A DNA stretch of 37,587 nt from Stieleria sedimenti (GCF_025060895.1 NZ_JANZKV010000009.1:1-37587), one strand, 5' to 3'. Shown: positions 7,878-17,787, counted from the stretch's first letter. Notes: generated by a model not told the origin, from the sequence alone. Numbers and translations are program-made.

Positions 7878-10236
7878 ACCGATCCATCGACGCAGTTCGC
7901 TGGTCGCTGCCGATCAATTGAACGATTCGCCCGCAATGTTCTGGCTGTTGCCGGGGTTGCTGTTGGTCCAGGCGATCTTCGTGGGATCGGCGTTCGAAAC
8001 GATGACGATGACGTTGGGCGCGTTTGCGTTTGCCCTGCTCGTCGTCGGTTTTTTTCTTCAGGGGGTCGGGCAGCGGGCTGCGGATCGGGTAAAGCTTGCG
8101 TCATCGAACCGCCCCCCAGGACCGTCTGACTTACTCTCGTCGGCAACGCAGGCCGACGCCCGCCACAAGGATCACGTGGGGGAGACCTCCGGCAGCGATC
8201 ACCTGATGTTATTGCGGAAATTTGCGATGCTGCCAGTCTTGCTGGTCGTCAGCGGACTGGGGGTGTCGCTGCGGATCGTGCATCACATGTCGGGCAATCT
8301 GAATCCGGTCGCGATGGTCGTCGATTCCACCTCGCACCTGGCATTTCTGGTGATTGCGACGCTCTGGGTGTTCTACCCGCGTCGCGGACATCCGGCCATG
8401 TTGGGTGGTGGCTTGTTGCTGGTTCTGACGACCGTGACCGGCGGTGGTGTCAGCCAAACGATCACCGGCCAATTGGTCGCCGCGCTGGCGACGGTGATTG
8501 CATTTTCATTCGGGGCGGACCACATCCTGCGGCGTTGGCAGAGCGATGGATCCAGGACCCGACGCGAGTCGGCGCGAGAGCGATTGACCAAGACGACACC
8601 CCTGCCCCGATCGACGGTCTCGATCTCAAGCAATTCAGATCAAACGACGTCCGGCCGCAGTACCTTGATCTATTCGGTGTTGGCGCTCTCGGTCTTGCTG
8701 ATGTCCACCAGCGCCGCGGGGCACTTGGCCAACCGCATCGTGCCGGGGCTGCAGCTGGATTTTTTTGATCGCCTCTCCCAATCGCTCGAAGCGGTCACGG
8801 CCAACTCCATCATCGGTGGCTCTCGCTATGTCAGGGGCAGCAAGCTGGGGTCGGTCCGAAATCACATGATCGGAGATCCGGGCGAACCCGCCGTCCGCGC
8901 GTTTTCGGTCACGGCTCCCGGATACCTGCGTGGCACGGTGTTTGATTTGTATCTCGATGGGCGTTGGTCCTCGGCGTCGTATCGCAACTTCACACGCGGC
9001 GTCGAGATCGAGTCGATTCTGCCGCGAACCGCCAAGGTGGATGGGCCCGGGGAGACGACCCTGGTCGTCAGCAATGGTGCCAGCTTGGATCGTTTTCACG
9101 TGCCAAAGAACCCGCCAGAAGTGGATTCGGATGGAGACCTTTTGGGCACGATCGAAGTTCACAATGTGCCGCTGAAAGGTCGCCTGATCTTTACAGCACT
9201 CTCGACCGATTGGATCGAAGCGGCAACGTCCGGCCCATCGCTTTCGCATCATGACATGGTGATCAATGGAGTGGATTCACGACAGCCCTATGTGTTGGGC
9301 ATTCGTTCCGATGCGCCGCGTGAAGCACTCGATCCGCTACGCGAAGCGATCCTGCTCGAATTGCCGCGGCGATTGCGGAATGCCATCGCCCCGGTCGCGC
9401 GATCGGTTTGTGACGGACGACTGACCGCCCGATCGAAAGCACGTGCCATCGAAGACTATTTCCAAGCCAACTATCGCTACTCCCTCAGCGGCGTGACGAC
9501 ACCGACAAACGTCGATCCGATCGAGCACTTCCTGAGTACCCAGCACCCGGCGCACTGCGAGTTTTTTGCCAGTGCCGCCGCCGTCATGCTTCGCGCCGAA
9601 GGCGTCCCGACGCGTTATGTCACCGGGTATGTCGTTACCGAACGGAGCGAAGGAGACGATTATTGGCTGGCCAGGAATCGCGACGCCCACGCTTGGGTGG
9701 AAGCGTACGATGAAATCAGTGAGCAATGGTTTCCCGTCGAAGCCACGGTCGGACGGACGTACCGAACGTTGCTGACCGAGCAGGGTTCGGCGGATACCAG
9801 TGCCGGCGCCCAAGACGGTTTCTTGGATGGCGAGGAGGACCAGTCGCTGCTGGGGATGATCGTGGGGCGGCTGTTGTCGTTTCGCGCGACCGATTCGTTG
9901 ACGTTTCTGTTTCGCATCGCCCAGCTGCCACTGTTTTGTATCGTCGTTGGACTGCTTTGGATCCGCCACCGCCAAAAGCAAAGGGCCGGCAGTGATCCGA
10001 TGGAATTCGAGAGTCGGCAAATGTTGCATCGAGTGGATCGAAAGCTGCGCAAACACGCACTGATTCGTGATCGATCCGAAACCTTGCATCAGTTCGCTGC
10101 CAGAGTCGAAGCGGTCGCGGGCGAACGCCTCGAAGCGGCGAGCTTGTTGACCCGTGCCGCACAGTGGTATCGAGACTACGCCGCGGCTCGCTATCGCGGC
10201 AAGATGCCAACCCCGATGGATGCGACGGGCGGGTGA
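7867..10236 (+). CDS. TgpA-like membrane transglutaminase
   Basis: A 789-aa polytopic protein. About seven N-terminal membrane helices (within residues 19-300, broken by polar stretches near 80-115 and 225-260) precede a large exported region with a transglutaminase-like core, one further helix (about 680-700) and a cytoplasmic tail of DUF4129 type. The core shows C564 in HCEFFASAAAVMLRAEGVPTRYVTGY and H608 in RDAHAWVEAY. The third catalytic position is Glu (E625, WFPVEATVG) where the family usually has Asp in a 'W..xDPT' motif. The ATG at 7867 overlaps the DUF58 end, and the stop overlaps the next start (GTGA). A peptidoglycan or envelope-protein substrate is inferred from the family only. 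Confidence 0.93.
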   Translation: MIDKPIHRRSSLVAADQLNDSPAMFWLLPGLLLVQAIFVGSAFETMTMTLGAFAFALLVVGFFLQGVGQRAADRVKLASSNRPPGPSDLLSSATQADARHKDHVGETSGSDHLMLLRKFAMLPVLLVVSGLGVSLRIVHHMSGNLNPVAMVVDSTSHLAFLVIATLWVFYPRRGHPAMLGGGLLLVLTTVTGGGVSQTITGQLVAALATVIAFSFGADHILRRWQSDGSRTRRESARERLTKTTPLPRSTVSISSNSDQTTSGRSTLIYSVLALSVLLMSTSAAGHLANRIVPGLQLDFFDRLSQSLEAVTANSIIGGSRYVRGSKLGSVRNHMIGDPGEPAVRAFSVTAPGYLRGTVFDLYLDGRWSSASYRNFTRGVEIESILPRTAKVDGPGETTLVVSNGASLDRFHVPKNPPEVDSDGDLLGTIEVHNVPLKGRLIFTALSTDWIEAATSGPSLSHHDMVINGVDSRQPYVLGIRSDAPREALDPLREAILLELPRRLRNAIAPVARSVCDGRLTARSKARAIEDYFQANYRYSLSGVTTPTNVDPIEHFLSTQHPAHCEFFASAAAVMLRAEGVPTRYVTGYVVTERSEGDDYWLARNRDAHAWVEAYDEISEQWFPVEATVGRTYRTLLTEQGSADTSAGAQDGFLDGEEDQSLLGMIVGRLLSFRATDSLTFLFRIAQLPLFCIVVGLLWIRHRQKQRAGSDPMEFESRQMLHRVDRKLRKHALIRDRSETLHQFAARVEAVAGERLEAASLLTRAAQWYRDYAAARYRGKMPTPMDATGG

Positions 10237-10553
10237 ACGAGCGATTGGATTACAAGCAGATCGATGCGGAGACGCTGCGGTTCCGCGTCCGTGTCACGCC
10301 GGGTGCCAAACAAGCCGGCATCGGCGGCACCCACGACGGGGCGCTCAAGGTTGCTGTGCATACGGCGCCCGAGAATGGGAAAGCCAATCAGGCCGTCATC
10401 AAAGCGATCGCCAAGCAACTCGGGATCAGTAAAAGCCGGGTCGTGATCTTGGCCGGACAGACCGCTCGAGTGAAATCGATCGAGGTCGGCGGATTGGCCG
10501 CAGCCGAGACGATCGAGCGACTGACGGCATTGGCGTCCTCGCCTCGTCAATGA
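10233..10553 (+). CDS. DUF167 / YggU family protein
   Basis: A 106-aa small alpha/beta protein with the DUF167 pattern: RVRVTPGAKQAGIGG (residues 19-33), LKVAVHTAPENGKANQAVIKAIAKQLG (40-66) and SRVVILAGQTARVKSIEV (70-87). The GTG start at 10233 shares bases with the TGA of the transglutaminase gene, a classic coupled junction. The frame extends upstream, but only through the preceding CDS. Function is unknown across the family; its place at the end of a MoxR operon may simply reflect co-transcription. Confidence 0.9.
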   Translation: MNERLDYKQIDAETLRFRVRVTPGAKQAGIGGTHDGALKVAVHTAPENGKANQAVIKAIAKQLGISKSRVVILAGQTARVKSIEVGGLAAAETIERLTALASSPRQ

Positions 10554-10878
10554 CTCTCCCTGCCAGACATCGGTATCGACACACCTGAATCAGCCTCCCT
10601 GAAGGGAGGGCCATTTGAGATGTACTGATCCGCACAATCGGCACGATCGGCTAGATTCGCGAACCGTTAGAGTTTCTCTTGCCCTATTCTGCTCCCTAAA
10701 CGGACTCCTTTGCCTAATCAGCGTGCTAGGTTTTTTTGGCCCAGCGTTCAGCAAACTTCCAGCGAGAACCATCGCCAACGCTAACCGTCCCTGTCCGCGA
10801 TCGAGGTCGCTGACGGTGCCGGTCGCAACGCAACGCACGGGGCCGGATGGTTCGACTGTTTCCCAAGGAATCCAACGC
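10554..10878. other. Gene-free stretch with one small hairpin
   Basis: 325 bp after the MoxR operon. A perfect short hairpin (CCTCCCTGAAGGGAGG, 10594-10609) lies 41 bp past the stop and could end the operon transcript, but no T-run follows. The rest should hold the promoter of the next gene; none is recognisable. The open frame that spans it is rejected as coding. Confidence 0.4.
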
Positions 10879-11355
<477 letters not shown>

Positions 11356-11425
11356 GCGATTGGACCGCAGCATCGAAGCATTCAACTTGGGCATCTGGCG
11401 AAGGGGCATCGCCAGCTGCCCTTTT

Positions 11426-13381
11426 TTATTTTCCCCGAGCTTTCATGCCCGCCTTGAGCGTCTCGATGATCTCATCGACGTCATAGATGCAACCGCCCCA
11501 GGCTCCCCCGCCGACCTGTTGCAGTGCCGCCCACAGACGAGTGTCTTCGGGCATCGCCGACTCGACCGCCAAATCAGGGTGCGGGGTGCGTTCTGCCAGT
11601 AAGGTCGCCGCCGGCGTACCATCGGCTGCTTCGATCAACTCGACGCGACCATCCAAGCTGTTGCGGTCGATTTCGATTTCGATCACATCACCGTCGCGTA
11701 CTTTGGCGATCGGGCCGCCGGCCAACGCTTCCGGCCCGACATGACCGACACACGCTCCCGTGCTGACACCGGAGAATCGCGCGTCGGTGACCAACGCGAC
11801 CTCTTTGCCGAACGACAGGTACTTGAGCGCCGAGGTGATTTGATAGGTTTCTTCCATGCCGCATCCCAGCGGTCCGCGACCGATCAACACGATGATGTCT
11901 CCGGCGACGATCGGTTTACCTTGCTGGCCTTTGACCGCCGCGATCGCATCACGCTCGCTGGTGAAGACACGCGCCGGACCGCGTTTCCGATAGACGTCGT
12001 CGTCATCGATCACGCCGGGATCGATGGACGTCGCTTTGATGACCGATCCTTCGGGACAGAGATTGCCGACCGGAAAACTGACCGTCGGGGTCAGCCCCTT
12101 GGCAGCCGCCTTGGCCGGTGGAACGATCACGTCGTCGGGATCCACGGCGTCGGACTCGGCCAGTCGTGCGCGACAAAACGCTCGGCGATCGCTGGATCGC
12201 CATTGATCCAAGATTTCGTCCCAAGTCATTCCGGTGACGGTCCGCGCGTCGGATTTTAATAACCCCAGTTCGCGGAGGTGCCAGGCCACTTCCGGCACAC
12301 CGCCGGCCAGGAAAAAACGAATCGTCGGATGGCCAACCGGGCCGTTGGGTAAGCAATCGACGAAGCGTGGGACCGATCGGTTGATGCGGCGAAACATCTC
12401 CGCATCTGGGCGTTTCAATCCCGCGGCGGCGGCGATGGCGGGGATGTGCAGCAACAGGTTCGTGCTGCCACCGACCGCGGCGTGAATCAACATCGCGTTG
12501 TACAGCGCGTCCTCGGTCAGGATCTCGTCCAACGTGGCGCCGGCGGCAACCTGTTCCATCGCAACGTCGGCCGAGTCGCGCGCCATCTGGGTCCAGATCG
12601 GGCCGCCGCTGGGGCCGAGTGCCGCGTGCGGAACGGTCATCCCCAATGCTTCGGCGACCACCTGACTGGTCGCGGCGGTGCCGAGAAACTGGCAGCCGCC
12701 ACCGGGAGTGCCGCAGGCGCGGCAGCCTTCCAGCGATGCTTGTTCGAGCGTCATTTCACCTTTGGCGTAACGGGCGCCGATCGATTGGACTTTCCCCGCG
12801 TCTTCGCCGACGGTCGCCGGCAAGGTGACGCCGCCGGGAACCAGCACGCTGGGCAAGTCCTTCGCCCCGGCCAAGGCCATCATCATCGCGGGCAGACCCT
12901 TGTCGCACGTCGCGATGCCGATCACAGCCTTGCGTCGCGGCAGTGATCGGATCAGTCGCCGAAAAACGATCGCCGCGTCGTTGCGGTACGGCAACGAATC
13001 AAACATCCCATGGGTGCCTTGGCTGCGGCCGTCGCAGGGATCGCTGCAGTAAGCCGAAAACGGCACCGCACCTCGCTCGGTCAACTGCTCGGCCGCGGCC
13101 CGCACCAGCAAGCCGATTTCCCAGTGCCCGGTGTGGTAGCCGAGAGCCAGCGGTGTTCCGTCGTTCTCTCGCAGACCGCCCTGCGTGCTGAGGATCAAGT
13201 ATTGGTCGCCCAGCACCCGACGAGGGTCAAATCCCATGCCCACACTTTGCGTCAACCCGAACAGATCACCGGATGACCACGTCCGCAAGATTTCGTCGGT
13301 CAGCGGCAGCGTTCCGGCCGGCCCATCGGCGTGGGTGACAAGTGAATCGGGATCCGAAGGAGTGTCGAAGAAAGCTGGCAC
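11426..13381 (-). CDS. YjhG/YagF-type dehydratase (IlvD/EDD family), probable D-xylonate dehydratase
   Basis: 651 aa from a GTG at 13381; E. coli YjhG is about 655. The protein follows YjhG nearly motif by motif: [13 protein letters not shown] at the start, [87 protein letters not shown], and the C-terminal [12 protein letters not shown]...[27 protein letters not shown]. Three cysteines (in SDPCDG, TCDKG and GGCQF) are the expected iron-sulfur ligands. Known family members dehydrate D-xylonate to 2-keto-3-deoxy-D-xylonate. Codons upstream of 13381 are arginine-rich and not homologous. The gene follows the aldehyde dehydrogenase on the same strand, 182 bp downstream; substrate and pathway are inferred. 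Confidence 0.9.
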   Translation of the reverse strand: MPAFFDTPSDPDSLVTHADGPAGTLPLTDEILRTWSSGDLFGLTQSVGMGFDPRRVLGDQYLILSTQGGLRENDGTPLALGYHTGHWEIGLLVRAAAEQLTERGAVPFSAYCSDPCDGRSQGTHGMFDSLPYRNDAAIVFRRLIRSLPRRKAVIGIATCDKGLPAMMMALAGAKDLPSVLVPGGVTLPATVGEDAGKVQSIGARYAKGEMTLEQASLEGCRACGTPGGGCQFLGTAATSQVVAEALGMTVPHAALGPSGGPIWTQMARDSADVAMEQVAAGATLDEILTEDALYNAMLIHAAVGGSTNLLLHIPAIAAAAGLKRPDAEMFRRINRSVPRFVDCLPNGPVGHPTIRFFLAGGVPEVAWHLRELGLLKSDARTVTGMTWDEILDQWRSSDRRAFCRARLAESDAVDPDDVIVPPAKAAAKGLTPTVSFPVGNLCPEGSVIKATSIDPGVIDDDDVYRKRGPARVFTSERDAIAAVKGQQGKPIVAGDIIVLIGRGPLGCGMEETYQITSALKYLSFGKEVALVTDARFSGVSTGACVGHVGPEALAGGPIAKVRDGDVIEIEIDRNSLDGRVELIEAADGTPAATLLAERTPHPDLAVESAMPEDTRLWAALQQVGGGAWGGCIYDVDEIIETLKAGMKARGK

Positions 13382-13499
13382 AGAAACTTTGACGGGAAAG
13401 GGGGGGAGGAAGAACGAGGGCCGAAGGCAGGCACTATACCAAACCAAGCCCCGTCGGGATTGGACGCGAGGCGTTCGCCGACTCTGAGATCGCTGGCAT

Positions 13500-13553
13500 G
13501 ACCCCGGCGGGGTCAAAGCCAGTAGCCGGAGGTGAGCGCAGCGACACCTCCGG
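13500..13553. repeat. Two adjacent hairpins after the aldehyde dehydrogenase gene
   Basis: GACCCCGGCGGGGTC (13500-13514) is a perfect 6-bp stem. CCGGAGGTG (13526-13534) pairs with CACCTCCGG (13545-13553) around a 10-nt loop. They lie just past the stop at 13564 when read on minus, between the dehydrogenase and the dehydratase. They could be a terminator-like or RNA-stability structure, or another dispersed repeat. Confidence 0.6.
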
Positions 13554-13563
13554 ATATCTCCCC

Positions 13564-15045
13564 CTAAAGCTTCACCGTCACGGTTTTGCTTTCGGTATAG
13601 GGCTTGAGTCCTTCTTCGCCGAGTTCGCGGCCGTAGCCGCTCATCTTGAACCCGCCGAAGGGGGCGGCGGCGTCGAATACGTCGTAGCAATTGACCCAGA
13701 TCGTGCCGGCACGCACGCGGGCGGCAAAGTCGTGGGCATTGGAGATGTCGCGGGTCCAGACCGCAGCGGCCAAACCGTAGAACGTATTGTTCGCGCGGCG
13801 GATCATGTCTTCTTTGTCGTCAAACGTCAGCACGCTCATCACCGGTCCGAAGATTTCATCGGTCGCGATCGACATGTCATCTTGCACGTTGTCAAAGATC
13901 GTCGGCGCGATGAAGTAGCCGGTGTCGCCCACACGATCACCACCGGTGACACACTCGGCGCCTTCGCTCTTTCCTTTGTCGATGTAGGACATGATCTTGT
14001 CGAATTGTGCCTTGTCGACTTGCGGTCCCTGCTGCGTGTCCTCGGCGAACGGGTCGCCGACTTTTCGTTTCATCGTCAGCGCGGTCAGTTTTTCGACGAA
14101 CTCATCGTGACAACTTTTTTCCACGAACACGCGGCTACCGGCGCAGCAGCATTGGCCTTGATTGAGGAATAGGCCGATGTAGGCACCTTCGACGGCGGCG
14201 TCCATGTCGGCATCGGCGAAGACGACGTTGGGGCTTTTGCCGCCGAGTTCAAACGTCAATCGTTTGAGTGTCTCGGCGGAATCACGGGTGATGATTTGTG
14301 CCGTGCGATGTTCGCCGGTGAAGGCGATCTTGTCGATCAACGGATGTTTGACACAGGCCGCGCCCGCGGTCGGTCCGAAACCGGGCACGATGTTGATCAC
14401 GCCATCGGGAAAACCGACTTCTTTGGCCAGTTGCGCCATCCGCAAGCACGTCAGCGGTGTCTGTTCGGCCGGCTTCATCACCACCGTGCAGCCGGCGGCC
14501 AGCGCGGGTCCCCATTTCCAGGCCAGCATCAAGAGCGGAAAATTCCACGGAATGATTTGTCCGGCAACGCCGATCGGCTCGCGCCGCGTGTAGCACAAAT
14601 AGTTCCCGCGAATCGGAATGGTGCTGCCGTGCAGTTTGTCTGCGTAGCCGGCGTAGTAGCGGATCGCGTCGATCGCCAGCGGCAAATCGGCGGCCAGGCT
14701 GTCGTTGAGCGGTTTGCCGTTGTCGAGTGTTTCCAACGCGGCCAAGGCATGGATTTCCTGTTCCATCCGATCGGCCAACTTGTACAGCAAACGCCCGCGA
14801 TCGCGAGCGTCCATTTTGGGCCAATCGCCGGAATCGAAGGCGCGTCGGGCGGCCTTGGCGGCGGCGTCCACATCGGCCGCGTCGCCTTCAGCGATCTGAG
14901 CGATTTCCTGTTCCGTTGCGGGGTTCAAGGTGGCGAACGTTTTCCCGCTGACCGCAGGGACCCATTTGCCATCAATAAAGCACTCGGTGTGTTTCACGTC
15001 GACTTGATTGGCCGATTTCGGTGCTGGAGAGAGTGTGGTGCTCAT
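13564..15045 (-). CDS. NAD(P)-dependent aldehyde dehydrogenase
   Basis: A 493-aa full-length ALDH superfamily enzyme, oxidising an aldehyde to the acid. Visible landmarks are N168 in [14 protein letters not shown], catalytic base E266 in [12 protein letters not shown], nucleophile C300 within [14 protein letters not shown], and the closing [19 protein letters not shown]. The cofactor loop reads [11 protein letters not shown] rather than the common FTGSTxVG, which may alter NAD versus NADP handling. The C-CC-AGSR context resembles the ALDH1/2-like (retinal, aliphatic) branch more than dedicated ketoglutarate-semialdehyde enzymes. Its position upstream of a YjhG-type dehydratase suggests a joint sugar-acid route, but substrate is unproven. 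The ATG at 15045 gives the expected N-terminus. Confidence 0.93.
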   Translation of the reverse strand: MSTTLSPAPKSANQVDVKHTECFIDGKWVPAVSGKTFATLNPATEQEIAQIAEGDAADVDAAAKAARRAFDSGDWPKMDARDRGRLLYKLADRMEQEIHALAALETLDNGKPLNDSLAADLPLAIDAIRYYAGYADKLHGSTIPIRGNYLCYTRREPIGVAGQIIPWNFPLLMLAWKWGPALAAGCTVVMKPAEQTPLTCLRMAQLAKEVGFPDGVINIVPGFGPTAGAACVKHPLIDKIAFTGEHRTAQIITRDSAETLKRLTFELGGKSPNVVFADADMDAAVEGAYIGLFLNQGQCCCAGSRVFVEKSCHDEFVEKLTALTMKRKVGDPFAEDTQQGPQVDKAQFDKIMSYIDKGKSEGAECVTGGDRVGDTGYFIAPTIFDNVQDDMSIATDEIFGPVMSVLTFDDKEDMIRRANNTFYGLAAAVWTRDISNAHDFAARVRAGTIWVNCYDVFDAAAPFGGFKMSGYGRELGEEGLKPYTESKTVTVKL

Positions 15046-15249
15046 GGTGACCTCATGCGGAAGGGGGAATCGGTATCGGGACGGGAGGCAGTGTGTTTTA
15101 CCGAATCGAATCGAGCGAAAGGGCGCTGAACTGCTCTTGACCTGATTTCTCCACCCATTTTAGGGTGATGATTGCCAGAGGGTAAACCGATAGCCGATGA
15201 AGGAATGTCGGCATGCGCCAACCAATACGCCCGAGAAAAGGCTGCAAGG

Positions 15250-16371
15250 ATGCAGAAACGAACGAAGCTCAAGCAACAGTTGTTGATCGCCGGTTGTGCC
15301 GGCATGATTGTCACGGTCAGCGGGTGCCGCAGCGCCATGCCCAAATGGAACATGTTCAGCTGGCGCAGTGCACCGTCGGCCGAAACACTCGCCGGTGCCG
15401 GTCCAACGATCACGTACCCCACGCCCCCCGGTGAATCTGCAACGCCCGAAGCGATCGCATCGGTCGCCGGCGGAACCGGCGGACCGGCAACACGGAACAT
15501 CGTCACCGCCTCCGCCCAATCACCGAATTCGCCGGTGACCGGTTTCGACGCCGTTGCCGCGGCCAACCGCACCGCATCGGCGACCAACCGGGCCGCCGCC
15601 CAAGCAAATGGCTTCAATGTTGCATCCAGCCCATCAACCGGTGGAGTGTCCGCGGCCAGGTTGCCCGGCTATCCGAATCCCGACGCCGCTGCCCCAGGCA
15701 ACCATTCCTCCGTTCCGGCAATCCCCGCCGGATACCAATTCGGCACCAATGCGAAGTCGGCTGCGCGGCCCGAGGCTGCAGCCAGCAGCCGTTACGCGAT
15801 GCCGTCGTCCTACCCGGCACCCGGTGTCCCTGAGTCTGGATCGGGCTCCGCATCCGGCGGCTACACCCTGCCTGGCAGCTCCGGTCCCGGTGCAAGTTCC
15901 TCGCCCTCTTCTGGCGCGGGCGGTTTCGGTTTTCCTTCGGCCGGCACCTCGAACTCGACGACGTCGCCCGGTGGGTTTGCGCTGCCCGATTCGATGATCA
16001 ACACGGTCAAGGCCGCCGCATCGGGTGCCTCCACGACGGGGCCGACCCAGTCACAACCGTTCACGCCCAAGCCATCGGCGACGAGCGGGCCGGCGACGCA
16101 ATCGATCGCCGGACCGACGGCCAGCTCCGGGTTCAGTCTGCCCGGTGACGCCACGCCCTCGGCACCCGCCAATGGTCCTGCGACAGCGAAGAGCAGCGCG
16201 TCGGCACCCTCGTTTTCCACTGCCAGCGCGTCGCTGGCGCCGTCTGCCAATGGATCGTTCCGAACGAATTCCAGCAGCGGATATGCCCCCGGCAGCACTG
16301 CCGGATCCGGCACTTACCCGACCACCAGCGGTTATCCGAGCACGGGGACCGATGGAAGCTTTTACCGGTAA
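15250..16371 (+). CDS. Low-complexity putative lipoprotein
   Basis: 373 aa from the ATG at 15250 (MQKRTKLKQQLLIAG). A hydrophobic segment is followed by VTVSGC, a good lipobox, so the mature protein would be lipid-anchored at Cys26. After a short conserved-looking stretch (RSAMPKWNMFSWR) the whole protein is Ala/Ser/Pro/Gly/Thr-rich and presumably disordered, like a stalk or linker. Recurrent GFxLP(D/G) phrases (for example GFALPDS, GFSLPGD, GGYTLPGS) occur through residues 220-320. No enzyme domain is visible. The next gene starts 8 bp downstream and may be its partner. It diverges from the aldehyde dehydrogenase gene. Confidence 0.8.
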   Translation: MQKRTKLKQQLLIAGCAGMIVTVSGCRSAMPKWNMFSWRSAPSAETLAGAGPTITYPTPPGESATPEAIASVAGGTGGPATRNIVTASAQSPNSPVTGFDAVAAANRTASATNRAAAQANGFNVASSPSTGGVSAARLPGYPNPDAAAPGNHSSVPAIPAGYQFGTNAKSAARPEAAASSRYAMPSSYPAPGVPESGSGSASGGYTLPGSSGPGASSSPSSGAGGFGFPSAGTSNSTTSPGGFALPDSMINTVKAAASGASTTGPTQSQPFTPKPSATSGPATQSIAGPTASSGFSLPGDATPSAPANGPATAKSSASAPSFSTASASLAPSANGSFRTNSSSGYAPGSTAGSGTYPTTSGYPSTGTDGSFYR

Positions 16372-16379
16372 TCAGACCG

Positions 16380-16808
16380 ATGAACTTGATGATCTGCATC
16401 GCGACGTGGTCCGCCGTGTCGCTCTCGGCGGCCACGTTCTCGGCGAGTGGGATTTTGCCGGGCGGCCGCGATTCCAACACGACCGTGGCGGAAGTAGATC
16501 TAGTCGAGTTGAACCACTTTCTGGACGACCATGGCCGCGAAGTGTTTCGCCAAGTCGTCTTTTTTGACTGGTCCCGAAAGAACCGCCAGTTCGAAGTCCG
16601 AGCCTGGCGGTTAGTCAAGCATCCCTCACAACTGCCGCGCCAGGTCGACCAGTCATCGACATATCTGGTTCGTTGGCAAGACAAATCGATCACACGTCAG
16701 GTGCGCGCCAAGACAATGCGCGAGACCTGGAGTCAAGAAGACCCCGAGCGAGTCAATCGCGTGATTCTGCCAGAGAATCAGCGCCGCCCCCTGTGGCCGA
16801 CGAACTAA
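16380..16808 (+). CDS. Small secreted protein of unknown function
   Basis: 142 aa with an N-terminal hydrophobic signal-like segment (MNLMICIATWSAVSLSAATF), then a charged body containing FFDWSRKNRQFEVRAWRLVK and PLWPTN at the end. No known domain recognised. The start is 8 bp after the lipoprotein stop, so co-transcription is likely. It has normal codon texture for the region. Alternative starts (ATG at 16389) would shorten the signal segment by three residues. Confidence 0.75.
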   Translation: MNLMICIATWSAVSLSAATFSASGILPGGRDSNTTVAEVDLVELNHFLDDHGREVFRQVVFFDWSRKNRQFEVRAWRLVKHPSQLPRQVDQSSTYLVRWQDKSITRQVRAKTMRETWSQEDPERVNRVILPENQRRPLWPTN

Positions 16809-16810
16809 TC

Positions 16811-16998
16811 GTTCCGGTTCCGGACAGGCTCTGTCGGCTTGTGCGCGGGGATTGAAGGGAGCCACGAAAGAGCGCAAAGAACGCAAAAGGTTGCGCGTGA
16901 GCACTGGACCGAATTGGCGCCTGGGAGAAGGATGACGATACGCTCTACGAACTCGAGGGGCCATCTTCTTTTGCGTCCTTTGTGCTCTTTCGCGGCTA
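16811..16998. repeat. Long inverted-repeat unit, copy A, next to GxxExxY gene
   Basis: The left arm (from 16860, AGCCACGAAAGAGCGCAAAG) and right arm (ending 16998, GTGCTCTTTCGCGGCTA) are complementary over about 30 bases. A middle of about 75 bp contains ACGCTCTACGAA. A GTTCCGG...GTGCGCGGGGA prefix (16811-16850) recurs before copy C. Copies B (17473-17600) and C (17606-17787) lie on the other side of the GxxExxY gene. Confidence 0.85.
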
Positions 16999-17018
16999 AC
17001 CGTTCCGGTTTGCTTCGT

Positions 17019-17411
17019 TCAACAATCCGATTGAACATACTTCTTGACTTCAAATTTCTTCGCACCGAAATTGATGAGCAGGCCGTGTTCGATTCGTGTG
17101 GCTCGCAGGTAACCGAGTATCTGCGCGATGTGTTCGTCGGTGGTTGTCTTGCATGCTTTGAGCTCCACGATGAGAACGCCCTCGATGAGTAGATCAGCAA
17201 AGTAGTCACCCAGCGGCGTACCGTCTTCATCGAAAACTGTGATTGGTACCTGCTGCTGAACCGCGAAACCTTGCTTGCGAAGTCGATGCGCTAAGCCATT
17301 TTCATAGATCTTTTCGAGGTGCCCGCTACCATGATATTTCCGAAGTTCAAATCCAGTTTGCCGGACGACGTCACAAAGGCGCATGATTTCATCGGTGGTC
17401 TCAAATACCAT
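17019..17411 (-). CDS. GxxExxY protein (PD-(D/E)XK-like)
   Basis: 130 aa. It has the defining G30-HLE33-KIY36 motif and a putative PD-(D/E)XK core: D73 in DYFADLLI and E83-L-K85 in VLIVELKAC. It belongs to the GxxExxY family (PDDEXK_13 type), whose function is not established. The ATG at 17411 gives the usual family length of about 125-130. The gene sits between copies of a long inverted repeat and is the only gene in that island, so mobility as a unit is suspected. The nuclease-like residues look intact, suggesting that an active protein is maintained. Confidence 0.9.
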   Translation of the reverse strand: MVFETTDEIMRLCDVVRQTGFELRKYHGSGHLEKIYENGLAHRLRKQGFAVQQQVPITVFDEDGTPLGDYFADLLIEGVLIVELKACKTTTDEHIAQILGYLRATRIEHGLLINFGAKKFEVKKYVQSDC

Positions 17412-17472
17412 GATTTCTCTACGGAATAGAAGGATCGAATCTCCTCGACGCTGAAACGGTAGTATGGGGTAA

Positions 17473-17600
17473 CGCCACGAAGGAACGCAAAAGGTTGAGC
17501 GTGCAACTGGAACGAATTGGCGCCTGGAGAAATGGCGACGACACGCTCTACGAACGGTCGGCGCCTTCTTCTTTTGTGCTCTTTGCGCTCTTTCGCGGCC
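17473..17600. repeat. Inverted-repeat unit, copy B
   Basis: A shortened copy: the left arm lacks some bases (GCCACGAAGGAACGCAAAAG), while the centre and right arm (CGACGACACGCTCTACGAAC onward) are identical to copy C for roughly 50 bases, implying recent duplication. Confidence 0.85.
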
Positions 17601-17605
17601 TCAAC

Positions 17606-17787
17606 GGTTCCGGAGAGTTGTTCCGGCTCGTGCGCGAGGATTTAGGGGAGCCACAAAAGAGCGCAAAGAACGCAAAAGGGTGCGCGTGAAAACTGGCTCG
17701 AATTGGCGCTGGAAAGAAGGGCGACGACACGCTCTACGAACGGTCGGCGCCTTCTTCTTTTGTGCTCTTTGTGCTCTTTCGCGGCTA
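17606..17787. repeat. Inverted-repeat unit, copy C
   Basis: Prefix GGTTCCGGAG...CTCGTGCGCGAGGA (17606-17640), then left arm AGCCACAAAAGAGCGCAAAG from 17649 and right arm TGTGCTCTTTCGCGGCTA to about 17787. It ends about 140 bp beyond the stop of rplK (which is on minus). Confidence 0.85.

Noticed and set aside
13382-13690. 103-residue N-terminal extension of the dehydratase
   Set aside because: Arginine-rich, overlaps the end of the aldehyde dehydrogenase and is absent from YjhG.
16811-17787. CRISPR array
   Set aside because: Repeat units are over 100 bp, only three in number, palindromic, and without regular spacers.
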